Assembly: GCA_022749755.1 (NCBI GenBank)
Contig: CM040442.1
Coordinates: 18,636,457-18,700,456, forward strand
Origin: Azadirachta indica
Taxonomy: Eukaryota > Streptophyta > Magnoliopsida > Sapindales > Meliaceae
Direction: 5' to 3'
DNA length: 64,000 bases
The translations under genes and the position numbers were made by a program. Within the stretch, counting starts at the first letter, position 1; each line of letters begins with the position of its first letter. Positions 1-12,851 of the stretch are shown here, piece by piece. Below the pieces are notes generated by a model. That model saw only the letters and a program-made list of their open reading frames with translations. It made no database searches and had not been told where the DNA came from.

Positions 1-481
1 TTGATTTGGCCTTTGCGAGGTATGAAAAAGGGGGCACAGTGGACGTGCAAAGTTTTTACCCTTGTAGGGCATTGAAGTTAGCACCGCAAAGGTGCATTAT
101 TTTTGCTCTTAAGAGGCATGTAAGTTGGCACTAAAGAGAAGCATTATTGTGATCCTAATGGGGCATCGAAGCTAGCACTGTGGAGGTGTGTTATTTTGGC
201 CTTCATGGGCCATTGAAGTTGGGGTTGCAGAGGTGCATTGTTTTGGTTCTAGTGGGCTATTGAATTTTTGCCCTCATGAGGCATTGAAAATAACACCGCA
301 AAGATGCATTGTTTTGGCCCTCATGAGGCATTGAAGTTGCCACCACAGAGGTATATTATTTTGGCCCTTGTAGGGCTTAGAAGCTAGCACCATAGAAGTA
401 CATTATTTTGGCGCTTGTAAGGCAATGGAATTGACACCACGGAGGTGCATATTTTTTGCCCTTGATAGGCATTGAAGCTGG
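1..481. repeat. 47-bp minisatellite array, left block
   Basis: About ten diverged units of roughly 47 bp run from the first base, so the array extends beyond the window. Each unit contains a core like ggcattgaagctagcaccgc followed by a core like agaggtgcattgttttggcc, then a variable ctcrtgag-type spacer. Starts of the ggcattgaag core at about 67, 114, 162 and 208 give spacings of 46-48 bp. The phase breaks at 481, where an unrelated 1-kb insert begins. Confidence 0.9.
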
Positions 482-1482
482 TGTTTGGGAAGAAATACCC
501 TGATGTTAGTAAAGCCAAATGTCAAAGAGTACTTGGGTCGAATTCTACTGAGTTAAAGAGATTAGACATTAATATTGTTCACCTCGAGGTAGCCTATATC
601 AGACTCAAGGTGAACTCCTATCAACGTTAAATTGTCAAACTAGCCTAATTCCAAATATTGAGCTCAGGTCAAGAGAAAAGTCACACCTCGAGTAAGAAGA
701 TCGTAGGGATAATTGCCCAGGACCCCTTTTCCCTTTAAAACTCACTTCATGGTTATCCATTACCCAAGTACCATGGAAGATATTCCTTAAAACTCTCCAT
801 CATTGACCACTATGCCGATATCACGAGAAATAATATTGTCTTCAATTATAAATCACGAGTTCAAGTTAATGGATGAAATCTCACCTCAAAAATAACCATC
901 AGTGAGGAAATAGTGGGAAGGTCGTGGGGATAACCATTAGGACCCTGATCTCCTTGAAACTCTTTTCATGGTTATCCATTACCTTGGTGACGTGGACAAC
1001 ATTTAATAAAAATTTCACCTCAATTACCCAAATATCAACTATTTCGAAGAACATCTTTAGTTTGCAAAGTCGTGAGCTTGGAAGAAAAGGAAAATTCCTA
1101 CCTTAGGAAATTTTCTATGAATGAAATAGTTGCAATCGAATGATGGGAAAATCAATGAATAACTGTCCAAAATCTTATTTTCCATAAAAATCTCACCAAT
1201 TTTGACTCTCCCACAAATATGGTATAAGTTGACTCAAACTGGATATATAAAAGTAAGAAACTATAGAGATAAGTATGTTCTAAGCTTTTTACCCTTGCTA
1301 AAGCTCTATGAAATTCTTGTCTTACTAATCTTCTTCTTAAAAAACTATGTCTAACTTAAGCATTAGAGTGTTTTTGTCGAGAAATAGCCTTTCTTCTGAT
1401 TTTGTTTTCTTTTCTAGGTTTATCCATGGCACAATAGGGGATATGTTGTTCAATATCGGATTGTCAAAATTCAACACCAACA
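482..1482 (+). mobile_element. Solo-LTR-like insert in the minisatellite
   Basis: This 1-kb non-repetitive segment splits the 47-bp array. It begins tgtttggg and ends ttcaacaccaaca, the TG...CA ends of an LTR. A TATA-like motif (ggatatataaaag, near 1,239) lies in its last quarter, as in plant LTR promoters. Two segments around 700-770 and 908-990 are imperfect copies of each other, about 208 bp apart, both including catggttatccattacc. No gag or pol similarity is seen, so a solo LTR of a gypsy-type element is the best reading. Flanking 5-mers (gctgg and actag) match at only 3 of 5, so the target duplication is weak. The small reading frame at 924-1,106 lies in this LTR-like sequence and is not called as a gene. 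Confidence 0.5.
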
Positions 1483-1486
1483 ACTA

Positions 1487-4400
1487 GCAAGGCAGAGGTG
1501 CATTATTTTGACCCTTATAGGTCATTGAATTTGGCATTGCGGAGCTAAAATTTAGTCCTTGTGAGGCATTAAAGTTGAGACCGTGAAGGTGGATTATATT
1601 AGCCCTTGTAAGGCATTGAAACTAGCACAGTGGAGGTGTATTGTTTTGGCCTTTTGTGAAATGTTGAAGTTGGTATCATTAAAGTGAATTTTTTTGGCTC
1701 TCTTAGGGCATTGAAGCTAGCACTGCAGAGGTGCATTATCTTTATTCAAGTAGGGCATTCAAGCTGGCAACATAGAGGTGCAGTGTTTTGGCTCTGCTAG
1801 GGCATTTAAGCTATCACCATATATGTACATTATTTTAGCTCTCATGAAGCATTAAAGCTAGCACCGCAGATATGCTTTGTTTTATTCCTTATGGGGCATG
1901 GAAGCTGACACCCAAGAGGTGCATTTATTTGACCCTTATGAGGTATTGAACATAGTGCCAAGAGGTATGTTCTTTTGGCCTTTGTAAGGCAGTGAAGTTT
2001 TGCTCTCATAAGGCATTGAAATTGGCACGGTGGAAGTGCATTATTGTGGCCTTTGTGACATACTAAAGCTAGCATTGTCGAAGTGCATATTTTTTTCTCC
2101 CTTATAGGGCAATGAAGCTGGCACCGCGAGTTGTAGTGTTTTTACCCTCATAGGGCATTTAAGCAGGCAACGTAGAGTTGCAGTGTTTTGGCTCTCGTGG
2201 GACATTTAAGTTGGCACCGTAGAGATGCATTTTTTTGGCACTCATAAGGCATTAAAGTTAGTACCATGAAGTTGCATTGTTTTGGTCTTTATGAGGCATT
2301 GATGCTGACACACTAGAGGTTTATGGTTATAGCCCTTATGCAGTATTGAAGTTGGCACCACAGAAGTACATCCTTTGGCCTATGTAAGGCAATGGAGTTT
2401 TGCCATTGTGGTGCATTAAAATTAACACTGTAGAGGTGCATTGTTTTGGCCTATATGAGGCATTAAAGCTGGCATCTGCAAAGGTACATTATTTTGGCCC
2501 TCGTGGGGTATGGAAGCTGGCACCATAGAGATGTATTGTTTTGGCCCTCATGGAGTATTAAACCAGACACTAGGAGGTGTACTATTTTATAATTCTTAAG
2601 GCATTGTGAAAGTGCATTATTTTGGCCCTTATGGGGCATTAAAGCTAGCACTATAGAGGTGCATTGTTTTGACCCCTTGAGAGGTATTAAAATTGGTACT
2701 ACGAATCTATATTGTTTTGGCCCTCGTGAGGCATTGTAGTTGGCACCACAGAGGTGCATTATTTTGGCCCTTATGAAATATTAAAGCTGGCACCATTGAA
2801 GTACATTTTTTGGCCCTCGTAGGGCATTGAACCTGGCACAACACAGGTGCATTCCTTTTACCATTTTAGGGCATTTAAACTTATAGCGCAGAGGTGCGGT
2901 GTTTTGGCTCTTATAGGGCATTTAAGCTAGCATCGTGGAGTTGCATTGTTTTGGTATTTACGAGGCATTAAAGGTGACCCCTTATAGATGCCTTATTTTG
3001 GCCCTCATAAGGCTTTAAAAGTTGGGGCCATAAAGGTACATCCTTTTGGCTCTCATGAGCCATTGAAGCTTTGACCTCTTAAGGCTTTAAAATTAGCATT
3101 ACGGACACTCATTTTTTGGGCCCTTGTGAAGCATTGAAGTTGGCACCATAGAGGTTCATTGTTTTGACCCTTATGGGGCATAAAAGTCAACACTATTCCT
3201 TTTCTCTCGTGATGTATTAAAACTATACTGTAGTCGTGCATTATTTTGGCGCCGGTTTAAGCATTGTAGTTAGCACAGTAGAGGTGCATTATTTTGGCTC
3301 TCGTTAGACATTGAAGTTGGCACCTTGGCGGTATATTATTAAAAATTGCACTATAAATATGCATTTTGTTTTTTGAAGCACCCTGTATGAGCATTATTTT
3401 GGCGCCGGTTAAGCATTGTAGCTTATTTTGGCACATTGATAGAGGCACTATAAATATGCATTGTTTTAGCACCCATGAGGCATTGTAGCTAGCACTATAG
3501 AGGCATATTATTTTAGCTCTCATGAGACATTAAAATTGGCACCATTAAAAAGTATTCTTTTTTACCTTCATGGGGCATTAAAGCTAGCATAGCAGAGATG
3601 CATTATTTTTACTCTCATGAGGCATTTTAGCTAGCACAATGAGGTGAATAGTTTTGGCACTCATAGGGCATTAAAGCTGGTGCCGCAAATGTGCATCATT
3701 TCTTTGTGTAGTATTAAAGCTAGCACCACAGAGGTGCAATTTTGGCATTGAAGTTAGCCCTTGTAAGGCATTGAAGCTTCTCCCTTGTGAGGTATTGAAA
3801 TTAGCACTACGGAGGTGTATTGTTTTGGCCTTCGTGTAGTATTGAAGCCAGCACTGCAAAGGTGCAATTTTTGCATCGAAGCTAGCCCTTGTAAGGAATT
3901 GAAGCTTCTCCCTTATGAGGTATTGAAATTAGCATCGCGAGGTGTATTGTTTTAGCCTTTATATAGTATTGAAGCTAATACCGTAGAGGTGCAATTTTAA
4001 TATTAAAGCTAGCCCTTGTAAGGCATTGAAACTTCTCCCTTGTGAGGTATTGAATTTAGCACCACGGAGGTGTATTGTTTTGACCTTTGTGTAGTATTGA
4101 AACTAGCACCACAGAGGTGCAATTTTTGCTCCTTGTGGACATTGAACGCTATAGTGTAGAGGTGCATTGTTTTAGCCCTCATGAGGCATTGCAGTTGGCA
4201 TCGCGAAGGCACATTGTTTTGGCCCTTGTCGGGCATTAAAGCTAGCATCATGAAGGCGCATTGTTTTAGCCCTCTTGGGATATTGAAGTTGGCACCATTG
4301 AAGTGCAAAAAAGTTCTCATAGGCAATGAAGCTAGCACCATCGTGAGTCATTGAAGCTGGTACAAGTGTAATATTTTGTCCATCGTGTGATATTGAAGTT

Positions 4401-5785
4401 GACACAGTAGAGTTACATCGTTTTTGCAAGTTGTGAGGCATTGTAGCTGACACTATGAAGGTGTATTATGTTGGCCTTCATGAGGCATTGAAGTTGGCAT
4501 TCATGAGGTGCACTATTTTAACCCTTGTAAGGCATTAAAGCTTTGCCCTTGTGAGGTATTAAAACTGCCACAACAGAGTTGCATTGTTTTGGTCTTTATA
4601 AAGCATTAAAGCTGCCACCCTGGAGGTCCATTGTTTTGGCCTTCATGGGCCATTGAAGCTAGTGCCTCAAAAGTACATTTTTTTAGCCGTCATGAGGCAT
4701 TGAAGTTAGCATCGCAGAGGTACATTGTTTGGCCCTTATGGTGCATGGATGCTGGTACCACAAAGGTGTATTGTTTTAGTGATCATTGGGCATTAAAGAT
4801 TACATAAAAGAGGTGCATTGGTGTTGCCCTTGGCGAGCATTGAAGCTAGCACTGTAAAGGTGCATTATTTTGCAACTCTTAAGGCATTAATGTTGCACCA
4901 CAAAGGTGCAATATTTGACCCTTATAAGGCATTAAAGTTGGTGCTATAGAGGTGCATTATTTTTTACCTTGTCAGGCATTGAAACTAGCACTGTGGAGGT
5001 GCATTGTTTTGGCCCTTATGAGGCAATAAAGCTAGCACTGTAGAAGTACATTGTTTTAGCCCTTATAGGGCATGGAAGCTGGCACAATAAAGATGCCTTG
5101 TTTTAGCCCTTGTGGGGTATTGAATCTAGCAACACGAAGGTCAATTATTTTGGCATTCGTGAGCCATTAAAAATGGCACTACAAAAGTAAGTTGTTTTGG
5201 CCCTCATTAGGCAATACAGCTAGCACTCTAAATGTGCATTATTTTAGCTCTAGTAAGGCATTGAAGCTTTTCCCTTGTTAGCTATTAAAACTAGTTCCGC
5301 GAAGGTGCATTGTTTTCACTCTCGTGAGGCACTGAAGCTAGCACTGTAGAGGTGCATTGTTTTGGCCTCATAGGGCATTGAAGGCTACACTATAAAGGTG
5401 CATTGTTATAGTGCTCGTGAGACATTGAAGATGGTATCTTGTTTTGGCCCTTGTGAGGCATTGAAGCTGGCCCCGTGAAGGTATATTGTTTTTACCCTCG
5501 TGAGGCATCAAACCTAGCAAGATGGAGGTGCATTTTTTTTTTGGCTCTCGTGGAGCATTGAAGCTAGCACTGCGGAGGTGCATTGTTTTAGTCCTTTTGA
5601 GGCATCAAAGCTGGCTTGTTTTGGCCTTTGTGAGTCACTAAAAGTGTATTGTTTTGGCCTTCATGAGGCACTGAAGTTGGCACTGTGGAGGTGTATTGTT
5701 TTAGCTTTCTTGAGGCATTGATTCTGGCATTATAAAGGTGAATTATTTTGATTGTCATGGGCTTTAAAGCTAACATCATATAGGT
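1487..5785. repeat. 47-bp minisatellite array, main block
   Basis: About 90 units of the 47-bp repeat run head to tail with roughly 70-85% similarity. On the minus strand two of the three frames of a typical unit have no stop. Because 47 is not a multiple of three, a minus-strand frame passes through all three phases and repeats every 47 residues; recurring peptides include CQLQCLTRAKTMHL and GASFNA. The third phase is closed when the unit carries ctcatgagg (TGA on the minus strand) and opened by ctcgtgagg. The minus-strand frames of 60-110 codons here all come from this periodicity. There is no start context, splice pattern or domain, so they are not called as genes. The array ends at about 5,785. 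Confidence 0.92.
3705..4088. repeat. Higher-order repeat, ~128 bp x 3, inside the array
   Basis: Inside the 47-bp array, a larger unit is repeated three times. The marker gtgtagtatt (atatagtatt in one copy) occurs at 3,705, 3,834, 3,961 and 4,089, giving periods of 129, 127 and 128 bp. Each large unit has the same order: a short copy lacking the usual middle part, then agcccttgtaagg, then cttctccctt, then a full copy. It looks like a shortened trimer (3 x 47 = 141) amplified as a block, as expected from unequal exchange after the single-unit array formed. Confidence 0.75.
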
Positions 5786-5945
5786 TATTGTTTCCTTTTT
5801 AGTCTTTTTCTCTTGGAAATGGTGAATAGATGAAGTTTTATACAATAGTACCATAATTTGATTAAACACAAACAAATCAATAAAGCCATATGTAGTCAAA
5901 ACACTTATGTTATATACATTAATTAAATGTCTTACCTATTCACGA

Positions 5946-6437
5946 CTAAAGGTGAGCAAATTCAGGTTCGTTTGTTTTTATGGCTTTCTTAAAAACTAAA
6001 TTGAACCCAAAATATATATACTGTGAAATCGAATCGAACCAAATCGACTCAGTTTAGTTTAATCCAATTCGATTTCACATCTCGATTTCAAGTTTGGTTT
6101 TAGGCTCAGTTCCAAGAATTTTAGGATATTTTCATATAAGTCTCTACTTTATACATAAATTATATAAAAAAATTTTTAATATTTATAATAATTACTCCTA
6201 TTTTTCTATGAATTTATGCAAATAAATATAAATATTTTATTTTATTTGTAGTTTTAATAAAAATTAGGGATTTAAATAAAATTTTATGGTCAATTTTGAT
6301 TCGGGTTCCGTTTTAACCAAACTCAAATTGAATTGATTAGTTCAATCTTGAAGTGAAACTGAACTTGTTTTGGAACCAAACCAAATTGAATCAAACAGTT
6401 CGGTTCGGTTCTGTTCGGTTAAACATTTTTACCCAAT
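5946..6437. mobile_element. hAT-like MITE with CGGTTCGGTT-rich arms
   Basis: The segment begins ctaaaggtgagcaaattcag a few bases in and ends catttttacccaat, a decayed form of the ggggtgagcaaa...tttgctcacccc ends of plant hAT MITEs. Its arms hold complementary tracts (gaatcgaaccaaatcgactc on the left, cagttcggttcggttctg on the right). An 11-bp direct repeat flanks it: cctattcacga at 5,935-5,945 and cctattcatga at 6,438-6,448, 10 of 11 matching, which contains the expected 8-bp target duplication. It has no coding capacity. A similar element lies at 50,735-51,115. Confidence 0.6.
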
Positions 6438-6448
6438 CCTATTCATGA

Positions 6449-7514
6449 TATATAAAAAAAAGGTTAGAGGAGAGTATGCATCAAACGATAATTCAAATTT
6501 ATTTGGTTGGTATAATATTATATTTTATTAATGTATTCAAAATATAAATTTTCTTTAATAAAAAGAGATCAATTTCAACTTAACATACACAATTATTTTA
6601 AATAACACTTATTTATCATAGTTTAACTAGAAATAATTAACTATGATCTCTTTCTTTATTATTTCTTTATTTATGCTAGTAATTGATGATTTTTTAAATT
6701 ATGAAGATAATTATGCAATTATAAAGGGAGACAAAAAACTATGAAGATAATTCAAAATTATATTACAATGAATTAAAAATCATAGTATCTTCAATTAAAT
6801 ACATAAGTATAGTATGCTTAAAATAAATATATAAATAAATTATAAATTTTTTGGGCTGTATTTTAGATAATTAAAATGTACTGAATATATAACAATTATT
6901 TTATTAAGTCATTACAGTAAAATGCTAAAGTTTCACATAGTTTTGCTATAAATCATAAATATTTAAAATTGAAAATCATATATAAATTAATAGATAAAGA
7001 TATTTAGTTTGTTGATAAATCATATATACTTACACCTGAATGGTATTGAATATGGATTATTTGACTTAGAACAAATTTTTTATTATGGACCTCTCTGATA
7101 ATTATATTGACAATATTATTATTATTATTATTTGAAAATATTATTTTTCTAAGTTTAGTGGTGTTTTTTTTAATATTACTTTTTTAAATATTACATTAAA
7201 ATTCATATATATGCAGCATATTTATTAGGAGTTTGAATATGACAATTATATTACTCTCCATATTTCTACGCACACCCTAAATACGTAGGTATAATTTTTT
7301 CACAAATTGAAGAGAATCTGCCCACGCTCTAATATGATAAAAAACCCTACTATATTGTTTGTATGCGAAAAAAGACCCTTCTTTCACTTAGATGACACCA
7401 ATTGTTATACTATATTTTTTCACCTAATATCAACTAATAAATTTATTTGTATATGAAAAAAGACACTTTTTTTCTCCTTTCTTTTCCTTATGTACTTGTT
7501 AATTTATTAGGTTA
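6449..7514. other. AT-rich intergenic stretch, nothing recognised
   Basis: About 1.07 kb of very AT-rich sequence with short runs such as ttattattattatt near 7,115. No reading frame, terminal inverted repeat or recognisable protein fragment was found on either strand. Confidence 0.6.
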
Positions 7515-7523
7515 TTTAAAAAA
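7515..7523. repeat. Target-site duplication of the MULE, left copy
   Basis: tttaaaaaa lies directly outside the left inverted repeat of the Mutator-like element. The right counterpart, tttgaaaaa at 12,949-12,957, matches at 8 of 9 positions. Nine base pairs is the standard Mutator target duplication. A-rich sequence makes the match less decisive than it would otherwise be. Confidence 0.6.
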
Positions 7524-7617
7524 GTGAAAAACATCATTATCCCTTCATTAGAATCTGACTTGACTCAATACCCCCTATTTGATCAAAATACCCCAAAACT
7601 CCTCTATTGTTAAGGAT
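7524..7617 (+). repeat. MULE left terminal inverted repeat
   Basis: It starts gtgaaaaacatcattatccc and pairs with the reverse complement of 12,852-12,948, which starts ggagaaaacaccattacccc. Similarity is about 75% by eye across nearly 95 bp, with small indels. Confidence 0.82.
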
Positions 7618-9392
7618 ATTCAATTAAATTAATAGAAAAATATTGTTTTATCATTTTGCCTTCACATATATAGAGTAGTCATGAGAATTAGGGAATGAGC
7701 CAAAAAAGTTGATGTTTGCATATATAATACTATAATATTACATGACTAATATGTTATTATATTATACCATATTTGTTATTAATCTATTTAATGTAAAAAT
7801 AAACCTGAATGAGTCAAAAAAAGGGTGATGTCAGCTATGGTAGATATTGGAGCCGTTGGGAGGAATAAAGGGTGGAAAAAGGGGCAGAAAATATGTTCAA
7901 TTTAAACACTTCTGTCTTGCCTTTTAAATGTTACATATTCACCCAAAATTGCACAACTTGAATGCCTTTGTCTTGCCATTTACCTACCTGCTACTAACCC
8001 AAAATTTTACAACCACCATTTAACTCAGTTATGTATAAGGCAAACACCCAGTTAAGCAATCAAACATTTTGTAGGAGATGGCTTCATCCACTAAAAGATC
8101 AAGATTAGAATATAACATGATCAAGGGCAAGGTAATAAAGTTCAGGAATAATATATGTAATTAGGTGAAAGACTAGGTTAATGGATATTAGAATCATTAA
8201 AAAATCCTAACAAGCTTGATTTTTACTACATTCAAAAACCATCCTATGGCTATTTCAGTTTTTGGAAACCTATAAAAGGAGAATATGCCTTCTAAGAAAT
8301 AAGTGGTGAAAATAGCACATCAAGCTTTCCAAATTATGCTGACCAAAATGTACAATCCCAGCAATATGATAATATGGCAAAACAAAAAGAAGATAGGATG
8401 GGAAAAATAGAATAAAATTGGGAGTAATGCAGAAGATGTTCGTGACATGCATAATTTTAATATGCATTTGTATACTAATGCTACTGAAGAATTGGAAGAA
8501 AAAATGCAACAACAAAAAATTATAGCATGCTATATATGTTTGCCATTAAGAGACAACAAATGGTTTGATTGTTTGAATGTAAGGAGAAGGCATTTTTAAT
8601 TTGTCAAATGTCAAACACATATAGCAAAAAGATATAAAATATCACTAGCATTTTCTGCATGTGCGTGCATTGTGTTCATTGATTTGGCATACAAACACAT
8701 GTTCCATGCACATACTAAAATTGTAAATCATATTCAGCCAGCCACAAAATAAATAGCAAAAAAGACAAAAACACAGTATGTAATTGTATGGGTCATCTCT
8801 GCATATAGTCAGCTTCAACTATATATAACTATCATATGCCTTGCATCCTCTGGTCATTGCTGAATAATGAAAAAAAACATACAAAAAGTGATCATTTATG
8901 CTTACCTACAAAATGCACAAGAAGCAAAGGAAATAATATTCAAGAATAAATTGTAATGGTACCTTGCTTAACACATAGAATCAATAAAAAATAATCATTG
9001 TTGATTACCCTCAACATAAGGCTTTGATGGTTTGTTTGAGTTGAGCTAATGGTTGTAAATGTATGCCTCCTCATTCTTTTTACCACAAGTTGACGTTGGT
9101 CATTGCCTTCATTATTAGTTTGCAACAGAACCTGCAAAATTGGTTAAGCCTGCATTCGAAGAAAATTAGCAGCACGTAATCAATTGGACAAAAAAAAAAG
9201 GTAATCAGTTGAACAAAATAACACATGTAAACTAATCTAACCATACGTAACTTGCAGAAGTAGGTAACTTGCCCCTAGACTTTGCCTAGCTGTTATTATT
9301 GCTTGTAAAGGTTCCCTGCATCTAAAAGCATTAGTTTTCAACTGAAAAAAAGAAAAACACTTATTTAAAACACAACAAAAACACAGACTAAT

Positions 9393-12000
9393 TCGTGGGA
9401 CATGTTTTCTGATGTGGTCTAATACATTGCATATTCCATAGAGGCAACATCTTAGGCATATCAGCATCAGGCCATCTTGCTTCATCGGGGATGGGGTGAA
9501 TAATTTTTTAATATGTTCGTGAGTAAGGTTCAGCTGTAAAGGTCAAGTCTACGAAGTCAATAGGGCTACCACTAGTGTGCAAAATACATGCCACTACATG
9601 TTTATATGGCATCCCATTGATTTGCCATCCAATGCAATCACATATTTGATTGTTAAGGTTAACCGTGTAGTGTCTTTCCTTGTCAAGACAAGTCTCCACC
9701 ACTTCAAATTCTACATGGCTAGCTCTCATAACAAGCAATTTCCTAGAAACCTAGCAAGTGTGTTGAGTTTCTTTAGTCTGTGAGGCTTTTTCATAGCCCA
9801 CTTCTCTACATTCTTCCTCCTATTAATCATCCGCTGCATAATCTTAATTCAAATGAAGTCCAACAATTCTAGCACTAGCTTAGTCCTGAATTCATTCAAT
9901 GTGCCATTCCAGTTTTTTGTCACATTGTTGGTAACATGTTCTGCTTTGCATAATGGGATGAATTTATGGCAAGTCCATATATAGGGCTTACTATCTACCA
10001 ACCATTTATAAGCAGCGCTATCTAATCCATGTACTGCATCCATTATAAGCTCAAAGTCTTCCTTATTTTTTGCCCTCACACACATCCAAAATAGCTGTAT
10101 AAGGCTGTATAAGGGCTTCAAATAAATGTTGCTTTTTGAAGTTGCCATACACATGCCATGCATAGTACTTTATTTTAATGCTTAGAAACACAAAATCAAT
10201 AACTGCCACCAAATCCTCTGTCTATCTGACATGATGGCCAAAGCCATATGTTTTGGAATAACCATATGCTATCTAAACAACTCTAAAAAGCCATGTTCAA
10301 CTATCCTAGTTCTCATGCTTGCAAATGAACACAGCTCAATGGAACTATGCCATTATTAACATATAATTTACTACCAGCAATAACACTCCACCAAAATAGA
10401 GCTTTAGGTATGCCCTATCCAGCCCTACAAACCTCTTACAACCTTTCATGAAACCATGCTCTTGTGCCTTGAAGCTCATAAAAAAAACTTTTGAATCTTG
10501 AATTTGAATCATTTGCATCTCGCTGTATCTTAAATGTAGCCTATTTATTGCTCATGAGAAGCATGTTTGCAAGCTTTTCAACTTTGCATATAACTTGTCG
10601 AAATTAGAGGAAGCAATTTTCAAGGCTTCATTTCCAATTGTACAGTTTTCTCCTTATTGTTGTAGAACCAAATCTTATTCTCAACTTAGTAGCTTGCATA
10701 AAATCCAATACTAGGATTGTTTTTCACAGTGGAGTACAACTTCTCTGCAATCTATGAAGCTATTACTTCTGGATTCTTGATTACCCTTTCATATGTGTGC
10801 TCATGCTCACTCATAGTTTTTATCATGAATATAACTTTATCTACAAGCACTAATGCATATATCTTCTATTGCCATTTGGGCAAGGCATAAAAAATGGTTA
10901 CCTTTGTCCTTTTATTCATTAATCTATTTAACATAATAGCTTTCTTGATAGCATATTCTCTCAAGCGGGCCCTTTATATATGTATTGTGTTGAAGGTCTA
11001 ACCAACTTAAAGCTCAATGTCTTCACTTTTGCCTTACCCTCTATACATTTTATATCTTATTTCTCTGGTCATGTTCTCAAGTACATCACCTCTGTCACCC
11101 TCCACAACAGCTATTTCTTCACCTACACTATCATATTCTGACATATCATCCTTTGTAGAATGAGATTCATAATCATCAAGGCTCAATGATATCTCATTAT
11201 CTAACTCCAATACATCTCCTTCATCCTTATTAGTCTAATAGATACTTTCATCACTATGCACCTCACCATGTTGATCATCTTCATCGTCTTCAGATACCTT
11301 ATCAATAAGTGCATCAACACCATCATCAACTTCTTCTTACCCATAGGCTTATTTTCTACTACTTTGACAAGCGTCAAATAATTTGCCTATTACTAGGAGC
11401 AAATCATCATCTATATTAGGAGGCAAATCCTAATGGCTAGTAGTGGTGTTGTATATGAGGAATCAGAAATACCATCTCCTGGATTATGGTCTGTATTCTA
11501 TGGGGGTGGACTCATTTCAGGGTCTAAATACTGTGGTGGTTGTGTTTTGTTAGCTTAAGTTACTTGGGAAACAGGTTGATTACCTTAGTCTTCGGGTTGG
11601 GTTAGATTTGAATGCATAGTTAGGCCTTCTTAGGAATCTTAGGCCTCATTGTAAGTGATAAAGAGGCATCTTTGAACTAATTCATACTGATTATTTGGTA
11701 CAAAGCCATTAAGTGGTGGAGAAAAAGCCATATGCAATAAACTAATCTCAAACTTCACATTTTCTCTGCCCTTATCTAAATGCATCTCCAAGAATCTATG
11801 AACTACTTATCTATTTCCAGCACAATCTCTTTTTTGTCCAAGGTCGATCCACTCACACAGAAATTCTCATCTTCGAATTTTGGCCTTTTAGACATATCCT
11901 TCATCATATCATTGATTGTTGCCACCAAACTCATATGGTCCAGGTCATACACTCTTAACTCATGGTCCACCCCACAAGAATTAACAAACAATCGAACTAG
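9393..12000 (-). pseudogene. MuDR-family transposase pseudogene
   Basis: Translated fragments on the minus strand follow the order of a MuDR transposase. The N-terminal region is at 11,803-11,991 (VYDLDHMSLVATINDMM). An acidic linker follows at 11,100-11,340. The core starts with a block reading RFVGLDRAYLK at 10,389-10,456, which retains the first catalytic Asp. ALAIMSDRQR lies near 10,230, and a core C-terminal block with CKAEHVTNN at 9,849-10,163. The SWIM zinc finger is at 9,508-9,738 and the basic tail ends near 9,393. SWIM reads CDC...GMPYKHVVACI, so the third zinc ligand, normally Cys in the PCKH motif, is Tyr. Numerous stops, including a TGA directly after the 9,849 block, show it is dead. 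The family cuts and pastes DNA by a DDE mechanism; this copy cannot. An intact relative could still mobilise the element through its inverted repeats. Confidence 0.85.
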
Positions 12001-12851
12001 ATGAAGCTGCCAAAAAGCAAGATACTTACTTTACATATATCCATAAATAGACAATATAAAACTATTACTCTGTTTCTTCACCAACAACCTAAATCAACAA
12101 TAAATGTACATTAATAACAAAGCAATAAAGTAGCACAATGCCATTGTGGAGTACAAAAGAAGAAAATGATTTACAAAGCAAACAAAAAATGATGTTAGTG
12201 TTTGAAGTGGTACCATAGTAGAGAATATATATGCATGCAACACAAACACAAAGCCTTATACACAAAACACAGACCAAAATGCAAACCCAAACCCATATGT
12301 ACTATAAAAAACACTCGCACTCTGAATTCACTTCACCACACACCAAAAAAATATAACTTCAAACCCACACATCCACATACTGTATTTTCAAATGCATACC
12401 CATAATTTTTGCTAACATAAATAGCAAGCAAACACCACATTCAATCTTTACCAATTCATGTGTAGTCACACTTACCTTCATTTTGCTCCTAGATATCAAA
12501 GCTTTAATATCCTTTAAAATCGCACTTTTGGGTTGACAAAGCATTAACTGAATGAAATGAACGAGCCCTTCTCTTCACAAGCAAAATAAATTTACAAATA
12601 TTCTCTCTAACCGAATGAAACAAAGACGATTATGAGATCTACGGTTTATGTTGCACTGGATTGGCAACAAAGTAAGGAAAAGCTAAATGAAAATGAACAG
12701 ACACCGCATAAGAAGAAAGAGAGGGTGTTTTATTGTTTTTAAATCTTCTAAAATATGTCACATGCATGTCAGACAACTCTTGCCATGTTGGCTCTATTTT
12801 TTCACTTGCCTAAAATATCTTTTTACCTTTAAAGTGAATTTTCACTGACAT

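Noticed and set aside
924..1106. 60-codon plus-strand frame
   Set aside because: Lies in the LTR-like insert and shows no similarity or context.
1..5785. Possible CRISPR-like array
   Set aside because: Units are contiguous, diverged and lack unique spacers, and the window is a plant nuclear sequence.
1842..5899. Eleven minus-strand frames of 60-110 codons with similar peptides
   Set aside because: They arise from the 47-bp repeat in shifting phases. There is no conserved start, no splice structure and no domain.
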